From a bacterium UBP15_UBA6099 (GTDB lineage: Bacteria > UBP15 > UBA6099): 64,000 nucleotides of DNA. The first letter of the stretch is position 1, and every line of letters begins with the position of its first letter. The stretch lies in assembly GCA_002435745.1 (NCBI GenBank), contig DIWT01000004.1, forward strand, positions 3,083 to 67,082. Direction: 5' to 3'. A program made the position numbers and the translations under genes. The notes beneath the pieces were generated by a model. That model was not told the DNA's origin and ran no database searches. It saw nothing but the letters and a program-made list of their open reading frames with translations. Below are positions 7,983-17,099 of the stretch, piece by piece.

Positions 7983-10481
7983 TCAGCGGATGCTGCCGGA
8001 GCAGCGGGGTTCCCCTCCTGATGCTGGGAGGAGACATGTCACCGTGCCGATCAGGTCAGTGCGGAAAACATCTGCGGCGGCGGCGCGATATCTTTCGAGG
8101 GTGTCTTTATGGGGATGGCCGTAGACGCGCGGACCGCCGGAGCTGACTACGACGGCGCGCGGGGCGACCCAGCGGAGAAACTGCTCGGAAGATGAGGAGG
8201 CGCTGCCGTGATGCGGCGCTTTAAGGATGCCTGATTTAAGAGCGGCTCCATACCGCCTGACCAGCCTCTCTTCGCCTTCGCGTTCGATGTCTCCGGCTAT
8301 AAGGACCGACGCGTCGCGAAACGAGGCCCGCGCGGTGAGGGGAAGGTTGTTTCGGGAGATATTGCGCATGTAAGGCAGCGAGCGGTCGGGGCCGAAGATT
8401 TTCAGCCGAGCGCCTGACGGCAACTCGAAAGTCGCTCCGCCGGAGACATGGACGTATTCGACGCCGCGCTTTTTGACGGAGCGGAGCAGGGCGCGGTAGC
8501 GCTCGGCCTGTGTGGGGCTGAGGGCGTGGCACAGCGGGCCTGCGGCGGCCATCCGGCACGCTCCGGGGTCTCCCGTCTCCTCGCATGCGATGTCCGCCGG
8601 TGTCGCTCCGTCGATGAACCTGTCCGCGCGGATGTTGTTGACGACCCACTGAAGGCCGTTCATGTGGTCTGCGTCGGGATGGGTGAGGAGGATGGCGTCG
8701 AGCCTGCGGACTCCTGAGCGCCGCAGATGTCTGCCGATGAGACGTTCGCCGGGTTCGGAGGAGTCGCCGGGGTTTTCCCATCCGCCCCCTCCGTCCGCTA
8801 GCAGTCTGAAGACGCCGCGGCCGTCCTCCCGCGCCGGCATCTCGATGAGCGAGGCGTCGCCTTGCCCGACGTCGAAGAAGACGGCGCGAACCCCGTTGAC
8901 CGGCGGTTTATGCGCGCCCCACGCCGCGAGAGTCAGCCCGACCGCCGCAATTCCAGTCCAACCCGCGTATATCTGAAAGTCCGTCCCGTCCGCCATTCGC
9001 CTAAGCGTCCATGTCAACAGGACTACTCCCGCGCCGTACAGCGCCATCCATGGAATCGTGGGCGAGGCGGAGTCTACAACGCCGAAAGGGATCGCGGCGA
9101 AGAGTTCTACTATGCCGGTCATGAGACTGGCGAGGGCCTCGGCGGGAACCGCCGGGACCGCCGCAATGTTGCCGGGCAGCAACCCTGCCGCGCACAGCAG
9201 GAAGTCCGCCGGAAGCAGAACGCCGGCCAGCGGCACGACCAGCGCGTTCGAGACCAGCCCCGCCGCGCAGAACTGGTTGAAGTGATACGCGAGGACGGGG
9301 AACAGTGGCATCTGCGCCGCTATAGAGGCGAGGGCGAAGCGGGCGATTTTTCGAGGCAGTCCGCCGCCCCGGACGAACGCAGCCATCGCCGGATAGATGA
9401 AGATGACGCCCGCGCTTGCCAGAAACGTCAACTGCGTTCCGATTTGAAACGGGGCGGATGGGTTGACGACCATAACGAAAAGCGCGGCAAGGCAGAGAGA
9501 TACCGCGGAGTCGCGCCCGGCCCCGAACATGAGGGAGACGAGCATGACGAAGCCCATGACGACGGCGCGCGTTATCGACGGTCCGCCTCCGGCGACGAAA
9601 TAATAGACGAGCAGGGCGGCTCCCATTATCATGAAGCTTGGAACGGGCCTGCGGTTCCACAGGAAACCGAATATGAACAGAGCGCCGAGCATGACTCCGA
9701 CATGCATCCCCGACACGACAAGGACGTGGACGACGCCGGCGCGGCGGAACTTGTCGTAGATGACTTGGTCGACCGGGCCGGTTCTGCCCAGCGCCATATA
9801 GCCGAGTATCAGGTTGTAAGGTTCGGAGACGTTCGAGTCGATGGCGCGCCGGCACTTCTCGCGCAGCGAGGCGGCCGACGACAACACAAGGCCGGCGTCT
9901 CCTTTTCCGAGCGGCCTTGAACGCCCCTTTTCCGCCACTGTCATCATTGCGGACGCGTCCCGCGCTCTGTGGTAGTCGGCGCTCGCGCGGCTCATCTGAG
10001 ACGCCGGTTTCATCCATCCTTCCAACTCCCACAGTTCGCCGAACGCCGGGTCTCGCGCGGGAGCCGCCTCCGCTCTGAATCGCGCGACCGCAACTCCCTC
10101 GACCCTTAGCCATGCGTCTTTGCTGAGCCGCACTCCTTCGACCTTCATTGTCGCCGCCGCGCTCCCGTCCTCCCTCCGCTCGAACCTCAATATCGTGCCG
10201 CGCGCGATTTCAAGGCGTCTTTCGTTGTCCCGGTTTTCGAGGTATCGCGCGAGGGGCGCGTTATGATAAACCGTTTCGTCCGCCTGATAGGAGAACCAAG
10301 AAGCGAAGAGAGCGGACGCGCAGATGAAAAAGAGAAAAAGAGATTGCCGGGAGCGGAAAGCGGCGGCGGTTGCTCCGGCGGCAAGCGCCGCGGCGCATGT
10401 CAGCCACATCGGCGCTGAAACGAATCTGCCCGCGAGAGCGCCGAGCGCGTACGCTGCGGTCAATGCGTAAATGATCGGCAT
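7983..10481 (-). CDS. comEC: ComEC/Rec2 DNA-uptake channel protein
   Basis: An 832-residue polytopic protein with the full three-part ComEC plan. The N-terminal hydrophobic region with an OB-like soluble insert covers about residues 1-210. The Competence membrane domain contains the conserved VHVLVVSGMHVGV segment near residue 250. The C-terminal metallo-beta-lactamase domain has the LLTHPDADHMNG motif near residue 600 and APHHGS further on. It forms the inner-membrane channel for single-stranded DNA in natural transformation; the C-terminal domain is thought to be the nuclease that degrades the second strand. No other competence genes are adjacent. The intact metal-binding motif suggests an active protein. 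Confidence 0.95.
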   Translation of the reverse strand: MPIIYALTAAYALGALAGRFVSAPMWLTCAAALAAGATAAAFRSRQSLFLFFICASALFASWFSYQADETVYHNAPLARYLENRDNERRLEIARGTILRFERREDGSAAATMKVEGVRLSKDAWLRVEGVAVARFRAEAAPARDPAFGELWELEGWMKPASQMSRASADYHRARDASAMMTVAEKGRSRPLGKGDAGLVLSSAASLREKCRRAIDSNVSEPYNLILGYMALGRTGPVDQVIYDKFRRAGVVHVLVVSGMHVGVMLGALFIFGFLWNRRPVPSFMIMGAALLVYYFVAGGGPSITRAVVMGFVMLVSLMFGAGRDSAVSLCLAALFVMVVNPSAPFQIGTQLTFLASAGVIFIYPAMAAFVRGGGLPRKIARFALASIAAQMPLFPVLAYHFNQFCAAGLVSNALVVPLAGVLLPADFLLCAAGLLPGNIAAVPAVPAEALASLMTGIVELFAAIPFGVVDSASPTIPWMALYGAGVVLLTWTLRRMADGTDFQIYAGWTGIAAVGLTLAAWGAHKPPVNGVRAVFFDVGQGDASLIEMPAREDGRGVFRLLADGGGGWENPGDSSEPGERLIGRHLRRSGVRRLDAILLTHPDADHMNGLQWVVNNIRADRFIDGATPADIACEETGDPGACRMAAAGPLCHALSPTQAERYRALLRSVKKRGVEYVHVSGGATFELPSGARLKIFGPDRSLPYMRNISRNNLPLTARASFRDASVLIAGDIEREGEERLVRRYGAALKSGILKAPHHGSASSSSEQFLRWVAPRAVVVSSGGPRVYGHPHKDTLERYRAAAADVFRTDLIGTVTCLLPASGGEPRCSGSIR

Positions 10482-10531
10482 GCCCTGACTCGCCCGCCTT
10501 TCCCGCCGTCCAGCCCGCGACCCGCCGTTAT

Positions 10532-11851
10532 TTACTTAATCCATATCGGACTCGACCACGCCATCTGTCCGTCCGTCTGCGTGACTCTGATGTATATGTA
10601 GTCCTCGTCGCGCTCCCGGAGCGCGTCGACGTGCGTCTGTTTGAACTCCGGGCCGCCGTCGCCTTCGAACACGGCGGCGGTCTCGCCGTTTTTTATCACT
10701 TCTATTTTTTCCAGCGGGGCGACGCCGCGAGCGTAAATCGAGACGCTGACCGGCGCTCCCCGGGAGTCCAGCCGCCCGCCCATGAATGTCGTCTCGTTAG
10801 CCCTCACGTCCAACACAATCCTTGCGCCCGTCACGGCGTATGTTCTTTTTGCCCTCAGCGCCTCGAAGATTCCCTCTCGGCTCAGATCCTCCGCGTACAC
10901 CGCCGCGATGCCCGGTCCCGGCGTCGCTTTGCCCTTATAAAACATCTGCAGGAACTTGATCAGCCTCGGCGGTCGCGTCAGGTTGCCCGCATACCCGTCA
11001 TGGCTGTCGGATGATGCGATGAACCCGAAATGATGTCCCGCATCCAGCGGCGTCCGCGCTGAATGCTTCCCGTTTTTATACGCGTTATATATCTCATACG
11101 GGCAGCCGTCGCACTCGCTGTTTCCATGCCACGAATATATTTCCACAACCGGCTCGTATTCAGGATTGAAACGATCCCAGTTGAAAGGATAAACCGGGCC
11201 TCCGAGAGGATGGTGAGGGATGGAAATCGCCCCGTATTCTTCAAGGTGCTCCCAGAGTTTTTCCGGCGTGTCGCAGTCCGGCGAATCCACCGAGCACACT
11301 TCCGCCGGGGCCTCGTCTCCGGGATAGTACACATTGCGGTGACCGAAATGCATAGGGTCTTTCTGATACTCCCAGCGGTCGCGCCGCTTGAGCGTGTGGA
11401 ACATGCAGTCCAGCCCGCTGCCGCTCGTCCATTCGTACGCGATGAACGTGACGTAGACGCCGTTCTCGTGCCACCTGCGGGTGGCGTCGACAGACTGTTT
11501 CCAGCGGCTCGGCACAGCCGCCAATCCCCACGGCGCGTCATGGTCTGTCAGCGCCGCGAAGTCCAGCTTCGCCACTTCCTTGCCGTACCTGTAATACTGC
11601 TCCGGAGCGCTGACGAACGCGTCAGGCGAAAGCCCGCTGTGCCCGTGAAGCTCTCCCCAGTACAATCCGTACTTCTTTCCGTCCAACTCGATGTCATGCC
11701 TGTTCTGGACGACCTTCAGGGGATGGAACGGCGCGTATATCAGCGGGGCCGCGTAGCATATCAGATAGAACAGGGCCACGAGAGAGGCCGCGGTCGCCGC
11801 GACGGATATCAAAACTATTCTCGGCCACTTTTTTTTCTTCTTTTCACGCAT
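10532..11851 (-). CDS. DUF3604/PHP-type metal-dependent phosphoesterase, membrane anchored
   Basis: A 439-residue protein with a Lys-rich start followed by one hydrophobic helix (about residues 11-36), i.e. a signal anchor with the catalytic domain outside. The domain opens YWGELHGHSGLSPD, then ALTDHDAPWG, a FIAYEWTSG segment, ISIPHHPLGG, and FIASSDSHDG. These are the ordered His/Asp/Glu metal ligands of the PHP superfamily, in the arrangement seen in DUF3604 proteins. The C-terminal part looks like a beta-sandwich. The substrate is unknown. A GGGAGG ribosome site precedes the ATG. It stands alone, 50 bases downstream of nothing transcriptionally obvious, with comEC following on the same strand. 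Confidence 0.8.
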   Translation of the reverse strand: MREKKKKKWPRIVLISVAATAASLVALFYLICYAAPLIYAPFHPLKVVQNRHDIELDGKKYGLYWGELHGHSGLSPDAFVSAPEQYYRYGKEVAKLDFAALTDHDAPWGLAAVPSRWKQSVDATRRWHENGVYVTFIAYEWTSGSGLDCMFHTLKRRDRWEYQKDPMHFGHRNVYYPGDEAPAEVCSVDSPDCDTPEKLWEHLEEYGAISIPHHPLGGPVYPFNWDRFNPEYEPVVEIYSWHGNSECDGCPYEIYNAYKNGKHSARTPLDAGHHFGFIASSDSHDGYAGNLTRPPRLIKFLQMFYKGKATPGPGIAAVYAEDLSREGIFEALRAKRTYAVTGARIVLDVRANETTFMGGRLDSRGAPVSVSIYARGVAPLEKIEVIKNGETAAVFEGDGGPEFKQTHVDALRERDEDYIYIRVTQTDGQMAWSSPIWIK

Positions 11852-12251
11852 TGCGCGCCTCCCGATATTTTAGCCTTATGTCATTTAATTTGCGTCTTCG
11901 GCTCAGTATATCTCAATAGTAAAACAGCGCGCAAGGCGCAAGGCGATATGTTTGTGACAACAGAGATATTTGAAATAAAAACTTTTTAATGAGAACTTTC
12001 TGAACATCCCGCATATTAAAAGACAACAAAGAGCTTTTTAACTCCCTGAAAAAAAGCAATGCGATTCTGCTCGATCTCAAACGGTCTCTCCGGCGGCCTG
12101 CGGATTAGCGGCTAAAATATTTCTTGATTTTTACGCCCGCTCAAGTATAATCCGGCGCGGTTTGGCATGCGCATCTGTCCGGCTCGTCGCGCCGGAAAAA
12201 CAAAGTCGTTTTTCAAAGCGCGAAGAGAACAAGGGCAACGGGGGTTTTCTC
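11852..12251. other. 400-base intergenic region between divergent genes
   Basis: AT-richer than the flanking genes and without a credible reading frame. Both neighbouring genes point away from it, so it must hold two promoters; the one for the CoA transferase is listed separately. I see no repeat, tRNA or strong terminator here. Confidence 0.6.
12124..12151 (+). promoter_or_regulatory. Sigma-70-type promoter for the CoA-transferase genes
   Basis: TTGATT at 12124-12129 and a perfect TATAAT at 12146-12151, separated by 16 bases. It lies 100 bases before the first start codon. Confidence 0.6.
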
Positions 12252-12938
12252 ATGAGCAAGGTCTTTGAAAGCTGCGCGGAAGCTGTGGCCGACATCGGGG
12301 ACGGAGCCACCGTCATGGTAGGCGGTTTCACGGGAAGAGGCACTCCTTCCCGGCTCCTGCTGGCCCTTAGGGAAAAGGGGCCGAAAAACCTCACCATAGT
12401 CAGAAACGACGCGAGCGGCGGATGGAAAAACCCCATCGACGTCGATATCCTCATCGAAGCGGGCATGGTCAGAAAAGTCGTCACGTGTTTCGCGGTGTTC
12501 GGCTCGCCGAAAAAAGTGAGCCTGCTCGAGCGGGCGGCGATGGACGGACTGGTCGATGTGGAGCTTGTGCCTCAGGGCACGCTTGCTGAAAGGATACGCG
12601 CGGGCGGGGCAGGGATAGGCGCTTTCTACACCCCGGTCGGAGTCGGGACCGAAGCCGCCGCCGGCAAGGAAGTCCGCGTCATCGGCGGGCGCGAGATGAT
12701 ACTCGAACACGCGCTCAAGGCCGACTTTTCCCTCATAAAGGCACATCGCGCGGACACCCTCGGCAACCTTGTCTACCGTATGAGCGCGCGAAACTTCAAC
12801 CCGATTATGGCTATGGCTTCCAGAACCACCATCGCAGAGGTCGAGAACCTTGTGGATGTAGGCGGCATTGATCCGGACGAAGTGATGACTCCGTGCGTCT
12901 TCGTCCGCCGCATCGTTCCCACAGGAAAGGTTGCGTGA
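12252..12938 (+). CDS. CoA transferase family I, subunit A
   Basis: A 228-residue alpha subunit of the succinyl-/acetyl-CoA:acetoacetate CoA transferase family. It opens MSKVFESCAEAVADI and has the glycine motif MVGGFTGRGTPSRLLLAL at about residues 20-37. A GGGIGAFYTP-like segment (AGGAGIGAFYTPVGVGTEAA) and the late SRTTIAEVENLVDVGGIDP complete the family pattern. It transfers CoA between carboxylates, as in acetoacetate, butyrate or propionate metabolism. ATG 12252 is chosen over the in-frame 12162 because the domain begins there and a G-rich site precedes it. The beta subunit starts 5 bases after its stop. Confidence 0.88.
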   Translation: MSKVFESCAEAVADIGDGATVMVGGFTGRGTPSRLLLALREKGPKNLTIVRNDASGGWKNPIDVDILIEAGMVRKVVTCFAVFGSPKKVSLLERAAMDGLVDVELVPQGTLAERIRAGGAGIGAFYTPVGVGTEAAAGKEVRVIGGREMILEHALKADFSLIKAHRADTLGNLVYRMSARNFNPIMAMASRTTIAEVENLVDVGGIDPDEVMTPCVFVRRIVPTGKVA

Positions 12939-12943
12939 TAACC

Positions 12944-13612
12944 ATGGGCGAAATGATGTCCGACGAAATAATGGCGCAGCGCGTGGCGCTCGAACTGAGC
13001 GGCGACTGCTTCGTGAACTTGGGCATAGGAATGCCCATGCTGGTGTCGAACCACATCGGAACCGGCAAACAGGTGATGTTTCAGGCGGAGAACGGCATCC
13101 TCGGCGTCGGCCCGCGCGCCGAGCCGGGCATGGAAGACAAAGACCTCGGCAACGCCGGAGACGAACACGTCACCGTCTCCGCCGGAGCATCCTTCATGGA
13201 CAGCGCCACCGCGTTCGACATGATCCGGGGCGGACATCTGGACGCCACCGTTCTCGGCGCTTTTCAGGTTTCCCAAAAGGGCGACCTCGCCAACTGGAAA
13301 CTTCCCGGCAGGAAGCTCGGAAGCTACGGCGGCGCGATGGACTTGGCGGCGGGCGCCCGCAAGGTCATCGTCATGATGAAACACGTCACCAACGACGGCC
13401 TCCCTCGCATCGTTCGCGAGTGCTCCTACCCGCTCACCGCGAAAAACTGCGTCTCCCTCATCGTCACCGACATCGCGGTGATAAAGGTCGTAGACGATGG
13501 GCTTGAACTCTGCGAGACCGCCCCCGGCTGGACTCCCGCTCAAGTTCAGCAATTAACCGAGCCGCAGCTAATCGTCCGAAATGTCTCCTCATGGCCGCTT
13601 TCGGTCTCCTGA
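12944..13612 (+). CDS. CoA transferase family I, subunit B
   Basis: A 222-residue beta subunit with the conserved NLGIGMPMLVSNHI segment and the catalytic ENGILGVGP motif, whose Glu forms the glutamyl-CoA intermediate. A SYGGAMDLAAGARKVIVMM segment follows at mid-protein. ATG 12944 lies 5 bases after the alpha stop, behind an AGGAAAGG ribosome site, so the two are co-translated. The acyl substrate cannot be read from the sequence; 3-oxoacid (acetoacetate) is the commonest use. No thiolase or dehydrogenase partner is adjacent. Confidence 0.88.
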   Translation: MGEMMSDEIMAQRVALELSGDCFVNLGIGMPMLVSNHIGTGKQVMFQAENGILGVGPRAEPGMEDKDLGNAGDEHVTVSAGASFMDSATAFDMIRGGHLDATVLGAFQVSQKGDLANWKLPGRKLGSYGGAMDLAAGARKVIVMMKHVTNDGLPRIVRECSYPLTAKNCVSLIVTDIAVIKVVDDGLELCETAPGWTPAQVQQLTEPQLIVRNVSSWPLSVS

Positions 13613-13763
13613 CTCCGCCGCCGACTGGCATTTAAGCGCGGCGTTTCACATCGCTTCCGCCTTTCCCCGGTCGGAACAGAATATAATTATTCACGCATGC
13701 TTTTTTGCCGTTATTCCAGCAGCCGGAACCCGCTTCAACCCGAATCCTTATGAAAATATTTGG

Positions 13764-13769
13764 TATAAT
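13764..13769 (+). promoter_or_regulatory. Candidate -10 element for the Gfo/Idh/MocA gene
   Basis: Perfect TATAAT 32 bases before the start codon; no convincing -35 sequence at the expected distance. Confidence 0.4.
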
Positions 13770-13800
13770 ATGCCTGCCGGACACGGCGGGAGCGCGCACG

Positions 13801-14790
13801 ATGCAAAAGCTGAGATTCGGAATAATGTCTACGGCGCATGCGAACAACTTCACGATGCTGCCTATGGCGGGCAGAATCGACGAAATGGAAATAGCAGCAG
13901 TCGCCTCGCGCGGCATAGAGAAGGCGAAAGAGTACGCCGCGCGCAACGGCATCCGTAAGGCGTTCGGAAGCTATGAGGAGCTTGTCGCCGACCCTGACAT
14001 CGACTGCGTGTACATCTCCATGCCGAACTCCATGCACAAGGAATGGTCGGTGAAAGCGTTGCGCGCCGGCAAACACGTTCTCTGTGAAAAACCGCTGGCG
14101 TCGAACGAGAAGGAGGCGCGAGAAATTGAGGACGCCGTCAGGGAGACGGGGCGAACATTCGCCGAGGCGTTCCACTACCGCTATCATCCGCTTGCGGACA
14201 AGCTGGAGGAAATCATCCGTTCGGGGCGCATCGGCAATGTCGTCGAGATCGACGCCGCGTTCAACAATCGCGTGCGGGACAGAAAGAAACCCCAGCTTTC
14301 GCCTGAGCTTGGGGGCGGCGCGCTGATGGACACCGGCTGCTACCTAGCGAGCTTTTCGCGCTGGATTTCCGGATGCGACGAAGCCGACGTCGTCTGGGCG
14401 AAATCGACAAAGACCGAGACGGGCGTTGACGGCGCTACGGCGGCCTCGCTCAGGTTCAAAAACGGGGTCGCCGCCAACATCGTTTGCAGCATAGACCTGA
14501 CGCAGCCCGTGTCCGCGTTCATACGAGGCGACAGAGGGTCGATTTTCATCAACAGGCCGTTCTGCCCCGGATGGCAGAAAGGCGACGCGGTGAAAGACGT
14601 CTATTTTTTCATCGTTCAGCGCGGCCTGAATATCGAGAGGATAAAAGTCCCCACCGTCACATCCTACCACTGCCAGTTGAAAGAGTTCTGCCGCGCGGTC
14701 GCCGAAGGCCGCCAAACAGTCACAGACGCCGGGCAGGGAGCCATGAACATGCGGCTCATAGACGCCATTCGCAACAAAACCGGAGCCTGA
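13801..14790 (+). CDS. Gfo/Idh/MocA family NAD(P)-dependent oxidoreductase
   Basis: A 329-residue protein. The N-terminal Rossmann domain starts MQKLRFGIMSTAHANNF, an imperfect dinucleotide-binding loop. It is followed by the family signature CEKPLASNEKEAREIEDA at about residues 96-113, which carries the catalytic Lys of the EKP motif. The C-terminal half-barrel has the FHYRYHPLADKLEEII segment. Family members oxidise or epimerise sugars, inositols or sugar nucleotides. ATG 13801 is selected since an upstream extension from 13705 contains a promoter-like TATAAT. It is monocistronic, so the substrate cannot be inferred from neighbours. Confidence 0.85.
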   Translation: MQKLRFGIMSTAHANNFTMLPMAGRIDEMEIAAVASRGIEKAKEYAARNGIRKAFGSYEELVADPDIDCVYISMPNSMHKEWSVKALRAGKHVLCEKPLASNEKEAREIEDAVRETGRTFAEAFHYRYHPLADKLEEIIRSGRIGNVVEIDAAFNNRVRDRKKPQLSPELGGGALMDTGCYLASFSRWISGCDEADVVWAKSTKTETGVDGATAASLRFKNGVAANIVCSIDLTQPVSAFIRGDRGSIFINRPFCPGWQKGDAVKDVYFFIVQRGLNIERIKVPTVTSYHCQLKEFCRAVAEGRQTVTDAGQGAMNMRLIDAIRNKTGA

Positions 14791-14907
14791 ACGCTTTCGA
14801 AACGCCCCCGCAAACCCGCGCGATTACTGTAACTAATATGCAAACATAAGCGAAACAACGTGCTGAAAGTTTCTTTACAATTTTATGTAGAATTATATAA
14901 TATTGTT

Positions 14908-16077
14908 ATGAAGAATATTCCAGTTAAAACAAGAATATTATTATACTCGCTATTTGTCACTGTATGCGTTGCGATTCCAAGTGTCTGCGCCGCAACGTCT
15001 TGTTCGTTTTTAAAATACATCTTTATATCAAACGACGGAAAAATCCCTGTGGATTCCCTTATATTATTGAGCGGCGATCCCTCGGAATCATCAGGCGTCA
15101 GTTTTTATCTCGAAGATGAAAATGGAGCTTTTGTTGACCTAGAGAGAATGGATGAAAAAACTGTCGCAAGGTTGTTCGGCAAAAATATCGTCGCCTTGAA
15201 GCCCGGCGCCGGGCTTGAAAAGAATCAAAATTATTTTCTCAAGGCAATGAGGCAGGATGACACGGCAATGCAATCCGACACATTGGAAAAAAGCATTTGG
15301 TGGAATGGGATTTTATTTGAAAATAAACACGGCATCCGATTTGCAACTACCAATGAAGAGAAATCAGAAAAACCGGATAACACTGTTCTGTACATTGATT
15401 ACGAGGAGTACATGGTCGACGGTTCAATGGAGCAGCATATATTCGGCATAAGGGCAGCCGTCGGCAACAGACCGCCGCTGTATAGATTAAGGGTTCGGAA
15501 ACTTGACAGCGATGATTCAGAAGTATTCATCGTGAAACCTGTCGAAAACAAAGGATACGGAAGCGATTGCCTCGATCATATTGCGATCGGAGAATTCCGC
15601 TGCTCCTCAAATTATAATCTCACGCTCGGGGACAAGTATCAGATCGAGATAGCGCCTGTGAATTTCGCGGGCATTGAAGGAAAATATTCCACTCCGCAAG
15701 TTGTTACTGCGGGAGATGCCGGTCGAATAGAATTCAACGGGAAGGATCAGACCGGCGAAAATATCAGGTTTGATTTGAACTACTTTGACAGCGATGGAAA
15801 TCTGCGGGATGGGAATGGCTCCGCATTGAGTTATATGTTCTGCGTACCGGCCGACAAGCAAAAAGTTGAGGAAGTAAGAAGTATAGATCCGGATTTGGAA
15901 TTAGTAACAGATGTAAAACCAGAAATCCGCTGCCAATGTTCTGAAAATGAATATCTTTTCTATGGAAGCACCCGCCAGAAAGATTTCAAGATAAAAATAC
16001 TGAAGCTTGCCGGTCTGAGCTATATAACGAAGATCGAAATAACGGCTCCGAGAAGAATATATAAAGGTTGCCCCTGA
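14908..16077 (+). CDS. AT-rich orphan secreted protein
   Basis: A 389-residue protein with a clear signal peptide: a short basic start (MKNIPVKTR), a hydrophobic core and VCAA as a plausible cleavage site near residue 30. I do not recognise the mature part. It is rich in Asp, Glu and aromatic residues in a beta-sandwich-like pattern, and has Cys residues at both ends (CSF and CQC). Base composition is much lower in GC than both neighbours, suggesting transfer. A TTTACA-N16-TATAAT promoter lies at 14874-14901, so close to the ATG that the message may be leaderless. Two identical palindromes follow the gene. Confidence 0.6.
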   Translation: MKNIPVKTRILLYSLFVTVCVAIPSVCAATSCSFLKYIFISNDGKIPVDSLILLSGDPSESSGVSFYLEDENGAFVDLERMDEKTVARLFGKNIVALKPGAGLEKNQNYFLKAMRQDDTAMQSDTLEKSIWWNGILFENKHGIRFATTNEEKSEKPDNTVLYIDYEEYMVDGSMEQHIFGIRAAVGNRPPLYRLRVRKLDSDDSEVFIVKPVENKGYGSDCLDHIAIGEFRCSSNYNLTLGDKYQIEIAPVNFAGIEGKYSTPQVVTAGDAGRIEFNGKDQTGENIRFDLNYFDSDGNLRDGNGSALSYMFCVPADKQKVEEVRSIDPDLELVTDVKPEIRCQCSENEYLFYGSTRQKDFKIKILKLAGLSYITKIEITAPRRIYKGCP

Positions 16078-16103
16078 TTTTGAACCCGAATCCGTCATTT
16101 CAT

Positions 16104-16128
16104 CGTTACCAAGGCCCCCTTGGTAACG
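16104..16128. repeat. Palindromic repeat, copy 1
   Basis: CGTTACCAAGG, 3 bases (CCC), then CCTTGGTAACG: a perfect 11-bp stem. The arms are identical to those of copy 2, 153 bases away. Confidence 0.85.
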
Positions 16129-16256
16129 CGATAACTGAAAGCTCCGCTTTCACCACTTTTCTTTCCAGTTCATTTTCTCAGGGTTCCCGACGTCCAGTCG
16201 TTATAATGATACGCGCATGAGCGATAAAATACGGAAGCAGAGCTTCCTGAACTTTC

Positions 16257-16281
16257 CGTTACCAAGGGGACCTTGGTAACG
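16257..16281. repeat. Palindromic repeat, copy 2
   Basis: The same 11-base arms as copy 1 around a different 3-base centre (GGA). The two copies could be a REP-type extragenic repeat pair or the ends of a roughly 178-base non-coding mobile unit. Confidence 0.85.
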
Positions 16282-16379
16282 ATGAAAGAAATGCCTTTAT
16301 TTCCATTGACAGCTTATTCAGGTTTATCGGATTTCTTTTAATGTTTGAAGGCGGTTTTGTATGACTTTTCAAAAAGGGG

Positions 16380-16733
16380 TCAGATGTATTTCGATATTTT
16401 CTGTTTCAGTTCTGTAAAGTCCGATTTTTTGACTACGTATTCTTCTGCGGCCCAAGACTGGAAGTCCTGTTTGAAGGTGTGATAGGCGGTGAGGAGGATG
16501 ACGGGGAGGTCTTTCTTTTTCTGCTTGATGGCGCTGAGGACGGCAAGGCCGTCGATTTCCGGCATTTTGATGTCGAGCAGGACGATGTTGACGCCGTAAG
16601 ACATCTCTTCGAGGGTGTCTAGGGCTTCGCGCCCGCCCTCGCACACGATTACCTGATGTCCGTCGTCCTCAAGCTCAAGCTTGAGCAGGTCCCGTATCTG
16701 CGGCTTGTCGTCCACAATCATTATTTTTTTCAC
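16380..16733 (-). CDS. Stand-alone response-regulator receiver (CheY-like)
   Basis: A 117-residue single-domain receiver. It opens VKKIMIVDDKPQIR (acidic pair for Mg), has the phosphorylation site at the Asp of VLLDIKMPEIDG, the conserved Thr in ILLTAYH and Lys in VVKKSD. There is no output domain. GTG 16733 is chosen because the fold begins there; ATG 16721 is possible, whereas a longer frame adds a non-conserved Phe/Arg-rich lead. The next upstream genes on this strand are a small unknown protein and an XRE regulator, which may form one transcription unit. No histidine kinase is nearby. Confidence 0.88.
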   Translation of the reverse strand: MKKIMIVDDKPQIRDLLKLELEDDGHQVIVCEGGREALDTLEEMSYGVNIVLLDIKMPEIDGLAVLSAIKQKKKDLPVILLTAYHTFKQDFQSWAAEEYVVKKSDFTELKQKISKYI

Positions 16734-16804
16734 GGCAATCACCGCATATATTATACCCCGAAAACGCTTCAGAGCGCGACCGGACTCGAAAAAAACCGCC
16801 GCCG

Positions 16805-17047
16805 TCACACGCAGTAGCCGTTTGCCCCGTTCTCCGCGGCGGTGATGTCGTGAAGTATTTTTATGGTTTTTTCCTGAAGCCGGTAGAAATCTCCCGCGCT
16901 GAGTTTTTCGACTTTACGCTCCATCCCCGGCGCGGTGACTTCGGCGACGAACGCCGCGATCGCTTTTATCTGCTCCGGCTTCAGTTTATTTTCGTCTTCC
17001 AACTGATTAAGGTGCCTGATGATGCTGGACAGAAGTTTTTCGGTCAT
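16805..17047 (-). CDS. Small hypothetical protein
   Basis: An 80-residue mainly helical protein (MTEKLLSSIIRHLNQLEDENKLKPEQ...) with no motif I recognise. ATG 17047 is preceded by GGAGGATA, a strong ribosome site, which favours it over the upstream in-frame start at 17140. It lies between the receiver gene (72 bases downstream) and the XRE regulator (53 bases upstream), all on the minus strand. A function linked to those two is only a guess. Confidence 0.6.
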   Translation of the reverse strand: MTEKLLSSIIRHLNQLEDENKLKPEQIKAIAAFVAEVTAPGMERKVEKLSAGDFYRLQEKTIKILHDITAAENGANGYCV

Positions 17048-17099
17048 GAGAGATATCCTCCGATATCGGGAATGTTCGGGCGATTGCGGGAGAAGGCGG

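Larger units (their letters stand above)
16078..16379. other. Intergenic stretch bearing two identical palindromes
   Basis: 302 bases without a credible gene. The main content is the pair of 25-base palindromes at 16104 and 16257. The stretch lies between the orphan secreted protein gene and the convergently oriented receiver gene. Confidence 0.6.

Noticed and set aside
8862..9920. 352-codon plus-strand frame inside comEC
   Set aside because: Composition is Arg/Asp/Gly-heavy with no motif; the opposite strand encodes the conserved ComEC membrane domain.
11063..11989. 308-codon plus-strand frame opposite the PHP-type phosphoesterase
   Set aside because: The phosphoesterase metal ligands occur in order on the minus strand; this frame is its mirror.
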